The notes under the pieces are model-generated. The model searched no databases. It was not told the DNA's origin and worked only from the letters and a program-made list of their open reading frames with translations. This document shows, in pieces, positions 26,174 to 33,788 of a stretch of 64,000 nucleotides of DNA; the first letter of the stretch is position 1, and the number at the start of each line of letters is the position of its first letter. The stretch comes from JBFWVR01 sp050246635 (GTDB taxonomy: Bacteria > Acidobacteriota > Vicinamibacteria > Vicinamibacterales > UBA2999). A program made the position numbers and the translations under genes. The stretch spans positions 248,001 through 312,000 of the forward strand of contig JBFWVR010000004.1 of NCBI GenBank assembly GCA_050246635.1, written 5' to 3'.

Positions 26174-26944
26174 CTACTTCACCGGCGCGTAGCCCTTCGC
26201 CAGCTTGTCACGGGCCTCCTCGACCTTCTTGTGGAAGACGAAGAGGTTGTCCGCGTTGTCGTTCTTGTCGGTGAAGTTCCAGGTCTTGCCGCCGCGTTCC
26301 TTCACCCGCAGGTTCTTGTCGAGGTAATTCACCTCGAAGGTCTCGACCCGGTCGTACGGGAGCGAGAAGGCATCGTCGGTGTTGGAGGTCTCGTAGCGGA
26401 GGCCGTCGAGCGTCGCGACGAGCATGCCGTCGCACGAGCCGAAGCGGTGCTTGTGCACCACCGGGATGCGCTCGTTCAGGCGGACTTCCTTGAATCGCAC
26501 CGCGAGGTCGTTGTCGCCGGCGGTGAGGCTCACCGTACGATCCACCGGATCGAACCCCTCGGCGGACAGGTTGAACGTCGTCTCGCCGGGTGCGAGGTCA
26601 TCGAGTGTCAGGGGCGTGGTGCCCACGAACTTGCGGTTGACGAACACGGACGCGCCGGCCACGTCGGTGGTCACGCGCAGGCGTGCCCTGGTCGTAGCGG
26701 CGGGCGCCGGGGCCGGCGCGGGCTCGGCGGTCCGCGGTGCGGCGCGGCGCGGTGCCGGCGTGGCCGGACGCTCGGGCGTGGCTTCGGGCGCCGGCGCGAC
26801 GCTGACCGTGCCGGTCGGTGGCGCCTCGGTGGAGCGGAACAGCACGACCGCCGCGATCAGGGCAATGACGACGAGCAGGCCGATGATCAGCGGGCCCTTG
26901 CCGCCAGGCCGGTTTTCCGGCGTCGATTCGCTGAGAACACTCAC
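26174..26944 (-). CDS. membrane-anchored PEGA-domain protein
   Basis: 256 residues from a GTG start. A short cytoplasmic tail, one transmembrane helix (about 18-37; PLIIGLLVVIALIAAVVLF) and a long Pro/Ala-rich linker (about 40-85) precede a PEGA domain (about 88-150; ARLRVTTDVAGASVFVNRKFVGTTP). The C-terminal domain (about 155-256; ERIPVVHKHRFGSCDGMLVATLDGL) is not one I can name; its sequence SNTDDAFSLPYDRVETFEV resembles PH-like or GRAM-like strands. PEGA domains are associated with surface-layer or protein-interaction roles. The gene starts only 23 bp from the divergent lactamase-fold gene. A GC-rich hairpin near 26153-26175 follows it. Confidence 0.78.
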   Translation of the reverse strand: MSVLSESTPENRPGGKGPLIIGLLVVIALIAAVVLFRSTEAPPTGTVSVAPAPEATPERPATPAPRRAAPRTAEPAPAPAPAATTRARLRVTTDVAGASVFVNRKFVGTTPLTLDDLAPGETTFNLSAEGFDPVDRTVSLTAGDNDLAVRFKEVRLNERIPVVHKHRFGSCDGMLVATLDGLRYETSNTDDAFSLPYDRVETFEVNYLDKNLRVKERGGKTWNFTDKNDNADNLFVFHKKVEEARDKLAKGYAPVK

Positions 26945-26951
26945 ACAGGTA

Positions 26952-26961
26952 ATGCTAGCAT
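26952..26961. promoter_or_regulatory. palindrome ATGCTAGCAT between divergent starts, candidate symmetric -10 element
   Basis: The 23 bases between the PEGA start (26944, minus) and the lactamase-fold start (26968, plus) contain a perfect 10-bp palindrome. It carries TAGCAT on both strands, a 4/6 match to TATAAT. The initiation point expected 6-7 bases beyond it falls at, or within a base of, each start codon. That would give leaderless mRNAs in both directions. No convincing -35 boxes are visible. Confidence 0.4.
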
Positions 26962-26967
26962 GCGCCC

Positions 26968-27894
26968 ATGCGCCGACTCCTGACCGCCCTTGTCCTGTTC
27001 GTGTCGTGCGCGACGGCCGCGGCCGCGCAGGGACGACTGGGCGTGGACTTCACGCCGTCGCTCGTGCCCATCACCACCGGCGTCTATGTCTACGAGGGGC
27101 CGCTGCCCCTCCAGGGCGAGACCGAGGTGGTGCGCACCAACTCGCTGGTGGTCCTCACCGAGGCGGGCATCGTGGTGGTGGACGGGCAGGACACGCCCGA
27201 GGAAGGCCGGAAGCTGATCGCGGCGATCCGGACCGTGAGCCAGGCGCCCATCCGGTACCTGATCAACGCCTCGCCCCACCCGGATCACGTGAACAGCAAC
27301 GAGGTGTTCGCTGCCGAGGGCGCGATCATCGTGGCGCACGAGAACGCGCGCGCCGCCATCGAGGCGGTGCGGGCGCGCACGCCCGACGCCCCGGTGCGCC
27401 CGACCCTGCCGCAGATCACGTACCGCGACGTGATGCGGCTCGATGTGGGCGGCACCGCCATCGAGCTGCACTACTTCGGCCTGGGCCACACGCGCGGAGA
27501 CACGGTGGTCTACCTGCCGGCGGCGAAGGTGGCGTTCCTGTCGGAGCTGTACTTCAACGGCATGTTCCCGTCGCTGGCCGAAGGCTACGCGACCGAGCAC
27601 CTGGCGACGATCGACCGGGCGCTCGCCCTCGACGCCGACTGGTGGCTGCCCGGCCACGGCTACGTGAAGGGGCAGTCGCAGGCGCAGCTGGCGGCGGGCG
27701 TGCGCCGGTATCGCGCGAGCGTGCAGGCGGTGCGCGACGCGGTTGCCCGTCGCGTGGCGGCGGGCGAGTCGCTCGAGCAGGTGCTCGCCGGCATCGACGG
27801 CGACCTCGGGGAGTTCGCCCGCCTGCCCTTCTACGGTTACCTCAAGACCGGCTGCGTGTCCGGCACCTACCGGGCGCTGGCCGGCGTCAAATAG
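26968..27894 (+). CDS. secreted metallo-beta-lactamase-fold protein with altered metal motif
   Basis: 308 residues with a signal peptide (MRRLLTALVLFVSCATAAAA), so probably periplasmic. The fold is recognisable from VVVDGQDTPEEG, the metal loop, GLGHTRGD and LPGHG. The usual HxHxDH is SPHPDH here: Ser102 replaces the first histidine, while His104, Asp106 and His107 remain. His174 and His230 are present, and Glu193 (SELYF) sits where an aspartate or cysteine is normal. One metal site is thus altered, as in some SoxH/quinoprotein-relay relatives. The substrate is unknown, and a beta-lactamase role should not be assumed. An ATP-grasp gene follows after 58 bp on the same strand. Confidence 0.85.
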   Translation: MRRLLTALVLFVSCATAAAAQGRLGVDFTPSLVPITTGVYVYEGPLPLQGETEVVRTNSLVVLTEAGIVVVDGQDTPEEGRKLIAAIRTVSQAPIRYLINASPHPDHVNSNEVFAAEGAIIVAHENARAAIEAVRARTPDAPVRPTLPQITYRDVMRLDVGGTAIELHYFGLGHTRGDTVVYLPAAKVAFLSELYFNGMFPSLAEGYATEHLATIDRALALDADWWLPGHGYVKGQSQAQLAAGVRRYRASVQAVRDAVARRVAAGESLEQVLAGIDGDLGEFARLPFYGYLKTGCVSGTYRALAGVK

Positions 27895-27952
27895 ACGGAC
27901 CCGACGCGGGCGGTGTCCGGCCGTCCGCGGCTCCGGTCCCCCCGGGACGCCC

Positions 27953-29155
27953 ATGGCCGTATCGACCCTGCTCTGCCTCGCCTCGTACCACAAGGGCCTC
28001 GAGTTCCTGCTCGAGGCGCACCGTCTCGGCGCCCGCGTCCTGCTGGTGACATCCGAGAGCCTACGCGACGCCGCCTGGCCGCGTGACGCGCTGGCCGACG
28101 TCTTCTACATGCCCGACGACCAGAAGCGCTGGAAGGTCGACGACCTCGTGCTGAGCGTGAGCCATCTCGCCCGCACGGTCCCGATCGACCGCATCGTTCC
28201 GCTGGACGACTACGACCTCGAGAAGGCGTCGGCGCTCCGCGAGCACCTCCGGGTGCCGGGCATGGGGGAATCGACGACCCGGCACTTCCGCGACAAGCTC
28301 GCGATGCGGGTGAAGGCGGCCGAGGACGGCCTGCCGCAGCCCCGGTTCGTGCACGTGTTGAACCACGAGCGCATCCGGCAGTTCTGCCGCGACGTGCCGG
28401 CGCCCTGGGTGCTCAAGCCGCGCCACGAGGCCGGCACGATCGGCATCCGCAAGATCTACGGGGAGGACGAGCTCTGGGCCGTCGTCGACGCGCTCGGCGA
28501 CCGGCAGTCGTACTACCTGCTCGAGGAGTTCGTGCCGGGCGACGTGTTCCACGTCGACGCCCTCTGTTACGGGCGGGAGGTGCTCTTCAGCGTCGCGAGC
28601 CGCTACGGCATGCCCCCCTTCGAGGTGTCCCATTCCGGAGGGGTCTTCACGACGCGCCTGCTCGAGCGCGACTCGAGCGATGCGCGCACGCTCATCGAGA
28701 TCAACCGGCGGCTCCTCACCTCCCTGGGGCTCGTGTGGGGCGTCTCGCACACCGAGTACATCCGCTCGGCCGACGGCGGCTGGCACTTCCTCGAGACGTC
28801 CGCACGGGTGGGCGGTGCGCACATCGCGGAGCTCGTCGAGGCGGGCACGGGCGTGAACCTGTGGAGGGAGTGGGCGCGGATCGAGGTGGCCGGCGGGGAC
28901 ACCCCCTACGCGCCGCCGGCGGCGAAGGACGACTACGCAGGACTGCTCGTGTCGCTGGCGCGGCAGGAGTGGCCGGACCTGTCCACCTACACCGATCCCG
29001 AGATCGTCTGGCGCCTGCGCAAGCGGCACCACGCGGGGCTCATCGTGGCCTCGCCCAGCTTCGCCCGCGTCGGCGAGCTGGTGGACCGCTACAGCGCGCG
29101 GTTCACGGCCGACTTCGTGGCGACCCTGCCGCAGGCCGAGCGGCCGGTGGATTGA
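27953..29155 (+). CDS. ATP-grasp superfamily enzyme
   Basis: 400 residues, cytoplasmic. The N-terminal Rossmann-like region (about 1-110; STLLCLASYHKGLEFLLEAH) precedes an ATP-grasp fold: VLKPRHEAGTIGIRKI (ATP-binding lysine and loop), YYLLEEFVPGDVFHVDALC, and FLETSARVGGAHIAELVE for the magnesium-binding end. ATP-grasp ligases join a carboxylate to an amine or thiol through an acylphosphate. The layout resembles BL00235/carnosine-synthase-like or biotin-carboxylase-like members, but the product cannot be read from sequence. The start at 27953 gives the normal N-terminus; the longer frame from 27743 overlaps the previous gene. No partner biosynthetic genes are adjacent. Confidence 0.87.
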   Translation: MAVSTLLCLASYHKGLEFLLEAHRLGARVLLVTSESLRDAAWPRDALADVFYMPDDQKRWKVDDLVLSVSHLARTVPIDRIVPLDDYDLEKASALREHLRVPGMGESTTRHFRDKLAMRVKAAEDGLPQPRFVHVLNHERIRQFCRDVPAPWVLKPRHEAGTIGIRKIYGEDELWAVVDALGDRQSYYLLEEFVPGDVFHVDALCYGREVLFSVASRYGMPPFEVSHSGGVFTTRLLERDSSDARTLIEINRRLLTSLGLVWGVSHTEYIRSADGGWHFLETSARVGGAHIAELVEAGTGVNLWREWARIEVAGGDTPYAPPAAKDDYAGLLVSLARQEWPDLSTYTDPEIVWRLRKRHHAGLIVASPSFARVGELVDRYSARFTADFVATLPQAERPVD

Positions 29156-29462
29156 GCGGGATTCACTGCGCACGACGTACGGGCCACCGAGACACAGAGA
29201 CGACGGAGCACGGAGGCACGGAGGTCCACGGAGAGCACGGAGAGGCCCCGGCAGGTTGCTGCCACATGCGGGCGGGGCCGCGGCGCTTCGCGCCGCGCCG
29301 TGAGACAGCAACGACACGGCGCAAGAGACCGGCCCTTCGCTGGTGGTCCCTTGCGCCGTGCCGTCGCTGTCTCACGCCGGCTGCGTAGCAGCCGGCCCGC
29401 CCCGGACTCGAACCGATCTGTCGCTCATCCCGTGAGCGATGCCATCCGTGCATCCCGCCTTG
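29156..29462. repeat. CACGGAG-type repeats and a 26-bp two-arm stem-loop
   Basis: No gene. Degenerate CACGGAG words run over about 29185-29245. At 29300-29325 and 29350-29375 lie 26-bp inverted arms (24 of 26 matching; both mismatches become G-U pairs in minus-strand RNA) around a 24-base loop. A smaller GC hairpin (GCGGCGC-TTC-GCGCCGC) sits just left of the arms, and GGCTGCG-TA-GCAGCC just right. The layout parallels the elements at 41.85 and 50.16 kb. Confidence 0.75.
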
Positions 29463-29895
29463 CATCGGTGCATCCGTGTCCCGATGAACCCAGAGGCCAT
29501 CTGTGCTTTCTGTGCCATCTGTGGCCCGCGCAGGCCGGGCGCCCCGCGCCCATTCGGCAGTCAGATCCCCCCAACTCGCATCCGTGCATCCGGTCTGTCA
29601 TCGGTGCATCCGTGTCCCGATGAACCCGGCGGCCATCTGTGCTTTCTGTGCCATCTGTGGCCCGCGCAGGCCGGGCGCCCCGCGCCCGTTCGGCAGCCAG
29701 ATGGCCCCCCAACTCGCATCCGTGCATCCGGTCTGTCATCGGTGCATCTGTGTCCCGATGAACCCGGAGGCCATCTGTGCTTCTGTGCCATCTGTGGCCC
29801 GCGCAGGCCGGGCGCTCCGAGCCCGTTCGGCAGCCAGATGCCCCCCAACTCGCATCCGTGCATCCGGTCTGTCATCGGTGCATCTGTGTGTAATG
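29463..29895. repeat. 136-138-bp tandem repeats with CATCTGTG words (3 copies plus part)
   Basis: Units start at 29463, 29599, 29737 and 29873 (partial). Each contains GCATC(C/T)GTGTCCCGATGAAC, then CTGTGCCATCTGTGGCCCGC, a GC-rich middle (GCAGGCCGGGCGCC) and CAACTCGCATCCGTGCATCC. These words are the reverse complement of those in the array at 24571-25135, so the two arrays face each other across a 4-kb block of genes. No believable coding sequence lies in them. Confidence 0.9.
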
Positions 29896-29922
29896 CGACC
29901 CAGGCGAAGTCCCTGCCTCGAC

Positions 29923-29961
29923 GCAAAAAGGGGGCAGACGTTGGTCTGCCCCCTTTTCTGC
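29923..29961. terminator. hairpin of the GGGGGCAGAC family, likely terminator of the DinB-like gene
   Basis: A perfect 14-bp core stem (AAAAGGGGGCAGAC and its complement), extended by GCA/TGC at the ends, encloses the loop GTTG. It lies about 25 bp beyond the stop of the minus-strand DinB-like gene, and its A-rich end gives U-rich RNA on that strand. It belongs to the same palindrome family as 6525-6585. Confidence 0.7.
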
Positions 29962-29986
29962 GAACGACGAACCCGAAAATCCCTGC

Positions 29987-30514
29987 CTACATGCCGCCCG
30001 CAGACGAGGGCGGGACCATCTTGTTCAGGCGCAGGTAGGTCACGAGGTTGCCGTAGTGCTCGTTGGCGTGCGAGGTGTTGAACGCCAGGATCCACAGGCG
30101 CGGTGTCGGTCCGAGGAAGAACTGCGCGTTCTCCATGCCCTTGGCGTCGGTCATCGAGGCGAACGCCTCGTCGCAGAACTTGATGGCCGCGTTCATGGCC
30201 TTCACGAGCTCCGCCTTCGACTTCATGCCCTTCTCGATGCCCGACATCGGCGGCTTCATGCCGCTGGCCGCCCCGCACATGCTGAACTGGGCATCGGCCA
30301 GGTGGCCGAAGAGATCGGCGAAGCTGCGGACCTCGGGGGTCGGCTTGAAGGAGTAGAGGTTCTCGGGAACCATCTCGGCGCTCTTGGCCAGGTTGCCCTT
30401 GATCATGTCGTACTGCTTCTTCGCGGCGGCCGTGGCCGGGTTGTCCTGGGCCAGGACGGCGGTGGGAAGGATCAGGGCCGCGGCGAGTGCCGCGGTGGTC
30501 AGCATGCGTGTCAT
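29987..30514 (-). CDS. secreted DinB-like four-helix protein
   Basis: 175 residues with a signal peptide (MTRMLTTAALAAALILPTAVLAQ). The mature part is predicted helical and matches the DinB superfamily: QYDMIKGNLAKSAEMVPENLYSFKP, RSFADLFGHLADAQF and a C-terminal HANEHYGNLVTYLR. Candidate metal histidines lie in FGHLAD and TSHANEHYG, the usual three-histidine pattern. DinB-like proteins include thiol S-transferases and many of unknown role; exported versions are common in Acidobacteriota. The start at 30514 has AGGAG at the right distance and gives the signal; the longer frame to 31030 crosses the divergent gene. Confidence 0.88.
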   Translation of the reverse strand: MTRMLTTAALAAALILPTAVLAQDNPATAAAKKQYDMIKGNLAKSAEMVPENLYSFKPTPEVRSFADLFGHLADAQFSMCGAASGMKPPMSGIEKGMKSKAELVKAMNAAIKFCDEAFASMTDAKGMENAQFFLGPTPRLWILAFNTSHANEHYGNLVTYLRLNKMVPPSSAGGM

Positions 30515-30554
30515 GATGAGTTGGCTCCTCTTCGTGGGGGGCACCAGGCCCCCG

Positions 30555-31754
30555 ATGGTCCGACGATTGTCTCCGAAACCGCGGCCGTGGCGCCACGGCC
30601 TCCTCGTGTTGCTGGCATCGGCCGTCCCGGCCTGCGCCCCACGGCCGGTCCCCGCGGCCATGCCCGGCGCGCCGCCGGCGGTCGTCCGCGCCGCGTCCGT
30701 CATCGACAGCGTCGTCTTCAGCCGGCCGCCCGGTGAACGCGGCGCCGACGTCGTGGGAGGCCTCTCCGGCATCACCAGGCGCGGCCCCGACGGCCCCTGG
30801 TTGGTGGTGTCCGACGCGCACAGTCCCGCGCGGTGGTACCAGTTCCGGTTCGCAATGGCGAACGGCCGGCTCCAGGTGACACCAGGCCCCCCGACCCACG
30901 TCCGCCGCGCCGTGGTCCCAGACGCGTCGCCCGAGGAACTGGACCTCGAGGCCATTGCCAGCCTGCCCGACGGCACGATCCTACTCTCCGCGGAGGGCGG
31001 GCTCGAGGTCGGCGGGAGAAGCCCGGCCACTCTACTGCGCGTCCGACGGGACGGCGGTTACGTCGAGACGTTGCCGCTGCCGGAGAAGTTCCTGCCGATC
31101 GACGAGCAGCATGGCCTCCGCGACAACCTGGGGTTCGAGGGCATGACGGCGTCGCCGGATGGCACGCACGTCTGGGCCGTCGCCGAGGCCCCGCTGGCGC
31201 AGGACGACGAGCCCGCGGGCCTGCACCGGGGCGCCCGGTCGCGCCTGGTGGAGTGGGTGCGCACGGCAGCTGGCTTCCGTCCCGGGCGGGAGTTCGTGTA
31301 CCCCATCGAGCCATCCGGCGTGCCGCCGGGGCTGGGCGACGCGCCCACGCTCGCCTCCCAGGGGCCGGTGGATCTCGCGGTGCTTCCGGACGGCGAACTC
31401 CTCGTCATGGAGCGGGCCTTCGCGCGGAACCCCACGACGCGGCGCGGGGCCAACGTGATCCGCATCTTCGCGCTCGACCTGAGCGTGGCCGACGACGTGT
31501 CGGGGGCGGTGTCGCTCCGGGAGGTGCCAGACGCCCGCCCCGTGGGCAAGCGGCTCATCGTCGATCTGGCCGACCTCGCGGATCAGCTCGACCCGCGGCT
31601 CGCCACCCTGGCGAACTTCGAGGGCATGGCGCCGGGTCCACGGACGGCCGAGGGTGACGACACGTTGATCCTCGTCAGCGACGACAACTTCGTCGATGCC
31701 CAGGTGATGGCGTTCGTCCTGCTTCGCCTCACGAACGCCCCTTCCAGGGAATAG
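30555..31754 (+). CDS. esterase-like/phytase-like lipoprotein
   Basis: 399 residues. The start at 30555 gives a lipoprotein signal with lipobox VPAC (MVRRLSPKPRPWRHGLLVLLASAVPAC); in-frame ATGs at 30513/30516 would add an extension over the start codon of the divergent DinB-like gene. The mature protein matches the 'esterase-like activity of phytase' beta-propeller family: GLSGITRRGPDGPWLVVSDAHSPAR, DLEAIASLPDGTILLSAEG, LRDNLGFEGMTASPDGTHVW and LANFEGMAPGP.....LILVSDDNF. Conserved acidic residues in these loops suggest calcium binding and possible phosphoester hydrolysis. It is anchored at the envelope. Only 40 bp separates it from the DinB-like gene. Confidence 0.85.
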   Translation: MVRRLSPKPRPWRHGLLVLLASAVPACAPRPVPAAMPGAPPAVVRAASVIDSVVFSRPPGERGADVVGGLSGITRRGPDGPWLVVSDAHSPARWYQFRFAMANGRLQVTPGPPTHVRRAVVPDASPEELDLEAIASLPDGTILLSAEGGLEVGGRSPATLLRVRRDGGYVETLPLPEKFLPIDEQHGLRDNLGFEGMTASPDGTHVWAVAEAPLAQDDEPAGLHRGARSRLVEWVRTAAGFRPGREFVYPIEPSGVPPGLGDAPTLASQGPVDLAVLPDGELLVMERAFARNPTTRRGANVIRIFALDLSVADDVSGAVSLREVPDARPVGKRLIVDLADLADQLDPRLATLANFEGMAPGPRTAEGDDTLILVSDDNFVDAQVMAFVLLRLTNAPSRE

Positions 31755-31810
31755 AGAATCAAGAAAACGGAATCAAAAAAGGAATTGCGGAATTCTGAAT
31801 TCAGAATTCC
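31753..31810. repeat. AATCAAGA-family element with a perfect 22-bp palindrome
   Basis: AGAGAATCAAGAAAACGGAA (from 31753) repeats the start of the element at 22364. It is followed at 31789-31810 by a perfect 22-bp palindrome made of GGAATTC steps. It directly follows the stop of the phytase-like gene and may help end its transcript. Confidence 0.75.
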
Positions 31811-31846
31811 CACGGGCACAGAACCGAGGAAACGGAGGAGGGACAT

Positions 31847-31939
31847 CCAGCCACGAAGCACACGAAGAACACGAAGCACGCGAAGTCACGCCACACCAGT
31901 GGCCGCCTGCTTCGTGAGCTTCGTGATCTTCGTGGCTGG
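31847..31939. repeat. CACGAAG hairpin between convergent genes
   Basis: Left arm 31847-31882 and right arm 31904-31939 pair over about 36 bp. Both are built of 9-base CACGAAGNN units beginning CCAGCCACGAAG; mismatches fall in the variable NN positions. It lies between the phytase-like gene (+, ends 31754) and the response regulator (-, ends 31954), and is a probable bidirectional terminator. Confidence 0.78.
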
Positions 31940-31953
31940 TTGTTGTCCCGTCG

Positions 31954-32703
31954 CTACTCAGGCTCGGGGACGAACCGGTACCCGACACCGCGGACGGTGA
32001 GGAGGTGTCTCGGGTTGGCGGGGTCGATTTCGATGTAACGGCGCAGGCGGACGATGAAGTTGTCGATCGCGCGGGTGTCGGTGTCCTCGTGGAGGTCCCA
32101 CACGTCTTCCAGGATGGCCTTGCGGGAGACGGGATGCCCGGCGTTCTTGATCAAGTACGCCAGCAGCTCGCACTCCATCACCGTCAGGTGATGGTGCATG
32201 TCGCCCACCCTGAGTTCCAGGGCCTTGGGATCGAGCGTCTTGCCGGCAAACGAGATCGGCTGGGGATCGCTCGGCGCCGGTGGCTCCAGCACGGCGGCCT
32301 CGGCGCCGAACTCCTCGACGGCCTGGCGCATCCACTGGTGCCGGCGGAGCAGGCCGCCCAGGCGCGCCAGCAGGATCGACAGCTCGAACGGCTTCGGCAG
32401 GTAGTCGTCCGCGCCGGCCTCGAAGCCGCGGAGCACGTCGTCCGGCCGTCCACGCGCCGTCAGCATGAGGATCGGCACGTACTCCCCGGCCCTCCGGAGC
32501 GCCTCGGCAATCGAGAAGCCGTCGGCACCCGGCAGCATCACGTCGAGCACGACGGCGTCGTAGCGGCCGCGGGTACCCAGGAGGTGCTCGAGTGCCGTGG
32601 TGCCATGGCCGATGACCTCGACCTCGTGGCCTTCCGCCTCCAGGTTGAACCGCAACCCCTCGGCCAGGTGCGTTTCGTCCTCGACAATCAGGATCCGGCT
32701 CAT
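31954..32703 (-). CDS. OmpR/PhoB-family response regulator
   Basis: 249 residues. The receiver domain (about 1-120) has the acidic pair Glu8-Asp9, phospho-acceptor Asp54 (VVLDVMLPGADGF) and Lys in KPFE. A winged-helix DNA-binding domain (about 145-249; LELRVGDMHHHLTVMECELLAYL, DNFIVRLRRYIEIDPANPRHLLTVRGVGYRF) is of OmpR/PhoB type. Linker and wing are normal length. It overlaps the upstream kinase gene by 4 bases (32700-32703), forming a two-gene operon. The signal and targets are unknown. The ORF extending to 32934 runs into the kinase and is not used. Confidence 0.95.
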   Translation of the reverse strand: MSRILIVEDETHLAEGLRFNLEAEGHEVEVIGHGTTALEHLLGTRGRYDAVVLDVMLPGADGFSIAEALRRAGEYVPILMLTARGRPDDVLRGFEAGADDYLPKPFELSILLARLGGLLRRHQWMRQAVEEFGAEAAVLEPPAPSDPQPISFAGKTLDPKALELRVGDMHHHLTVMECELLAYLIKNAGHPVSRKAILEDVWDLHEDTDTRAIDNFIVRLRRYIEIDPANPRHLLTVRGVGYRFVPEPE

Positions 32704-33605
32704 GCCGCGACCTGCCGTGGCAACTCGAGTGTGAACACCGCGCCCTTCCCCTCGCCCTCGCTCTGGGCGAACACGCGTCCCCCGTGCTGGCGCGCGACCG
32801 ACCGGACAATGAACAGGCCCAGCCCGGTGCCCTTCACGGTCGTCGTGCGCGCACGGAAGCGGTAGAAGCGGTTGAAGATCCGTTTGAGCTGGCTCCTCGG
32901 GATACCCACGCCGCGATCCTTCACACGCACCCACACGGTGTCGGGCGAGGGCGCCGCGACCTCGACCGTCACCTGCGGGTCGCCAAGCGAGTACTTCACG
33001 GCGTTGTCGAGCAGGTTGGAGACCGCGGTCCTGAGCTCGTCGGCGTCGCCCTCGACGATGAGCGATCCGGATGGGGGCTCGAGCAGGGCGATCCGTTCCG
33101 CGTCGAGGTGGTGCCGCAGTCGCGCCGTCTCCACGACGTCGCGGACCAGGGCCGGCAGGTCCACGGGGGCGCGGTGCTCGAGGCGGGGGCGCTGCCCGGC
33201 GACGCCGGCCTTGAGCACCTGTTCCACCGTCTGCTGCAGGCGGTCGGCGTCCGCCAGCATGATCCTGTAGAACTCCTGCCGCCGCGTGTCGTTGACCTCG
33301 CGCGCCTGGAGGGTCTCGAGGTACAGCCGGATCGACGCGATTGGCGTCTTGAGCTCATGGGTGACGGCGTTGATGAAGGCGTCGTGCCGCTCGTTCCGGC
33401 GGATCTCGCGGACGAGGAACACCGTATAGACGATGATGCCCGCGATGATGAGCGTGAACGACAGGATGCCGAGCACGAGGGGCAGGACCTCGCGGCCGTT
33501 GACGAGGATCCAGCCGATGTTCAGCGACACTGCCGCCGCCACGAGGACGACGCACAGGGCGATCACGACGACGATCGCCATCCGCCGGCGGCGGGTCATT
33601 GACAC
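32700..33605 (-). CDS. membrane sensor histidine kinase, partner of the overlapping regulator
   Basis: 301 residues (starting MSMTRRRR; a second possible start is two codons in). Two transmembrane helices (about 10-30 and 41-64) enclose only a very short external loop, so it is an intramembrane-sensing type. There is no HAMP domain. HisKA has His83 (AVTHELKTPIAS), and the ATPase domain has NAVKYS, KDRGVGIP and GTGLGLFIV. Its stop overlaps the regulator start (ATGA). The tiny extracytoplasmic loop suggests it senses membrane stress or a partner protein rather than a solute. Confidence 0.93.
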   Translation of the reverse strand: MSMTRRRRMAIVVVIALCVVLVAAAVSLNIGWILVNGREVLPLVLGILSFTLIIAGIIVYTVFLVREIRRNERHDAFINAVTHELKTPIASIRLYLETLQAREVNDTRRQEFYRIMLADADRLQQTVEQVLKAGVAGQRPRLEHRAPVDLPALVRDVVETARLRHHLDAERIALLEPPSGSLIVEGDADELRTAVSNLLDNAVKYSLGDPQVTVEVAAPSPDTVWVRVKDRGVGIPRSQLKRIFNRFYRFRARTTTVKGTGLGLFIVRSVARQHGGRVFAQSEGEGKGAVFTLELPRQVAA

Positions 33606-33629
33606 GGATGAATTCTATCGAAGGTCGCG

Positions 33630-33785
33630 AAGGGTACGAAGGTCACGAAGGGCACGAAGTCAGAAGGCAGAAATTCCGCAACGCCCGTACACGACAGAAG
33701 GCAGAGAGCCGGCCGGCCCCGGGGGCCCTTCGACTCTCTGCCTTCTGCCTTCTGACTTCTGCCTTCTTACTTCTTACGTCCGCCC
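33630..33785. repeat. CACGAAGG repeats and CAGAAGGCAGA inverted repeat
   Basis: Degenerate CGAAGG(T/G)CACGAAG units (about 33618-33660) lead into a hairpin. CAGAAGGCAGAGAG (33695-33708) is the complement of 33734-33747, with an outer CAGAAGGCAGAA/TTCTGCCTTCT pairing. The pyrimidine-rich right side matches the tract at 17446-17480. It lies upstream of the kinase start and just beyond the desaturase stop (both minus strand). Confidence 0.72.
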
Positions 33786-33788
33786 TGC

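Noticed and set aside
26968..27894. Antibiotic-resistance beta-lactamase
   Set aside because: The metal motif is altered (SPHPDH) and the lineage resembles other hydrolase branches of the fold; no evidence for lactam hydrolysis.
29439..30081. Plus-strand frames with repeated CAFCAICG phrases
   Set aside because: These are translations of the 136-138-bp repeats. Unit lengths are not all multiples of three, and they run into the DinB-like gene on the other strand.
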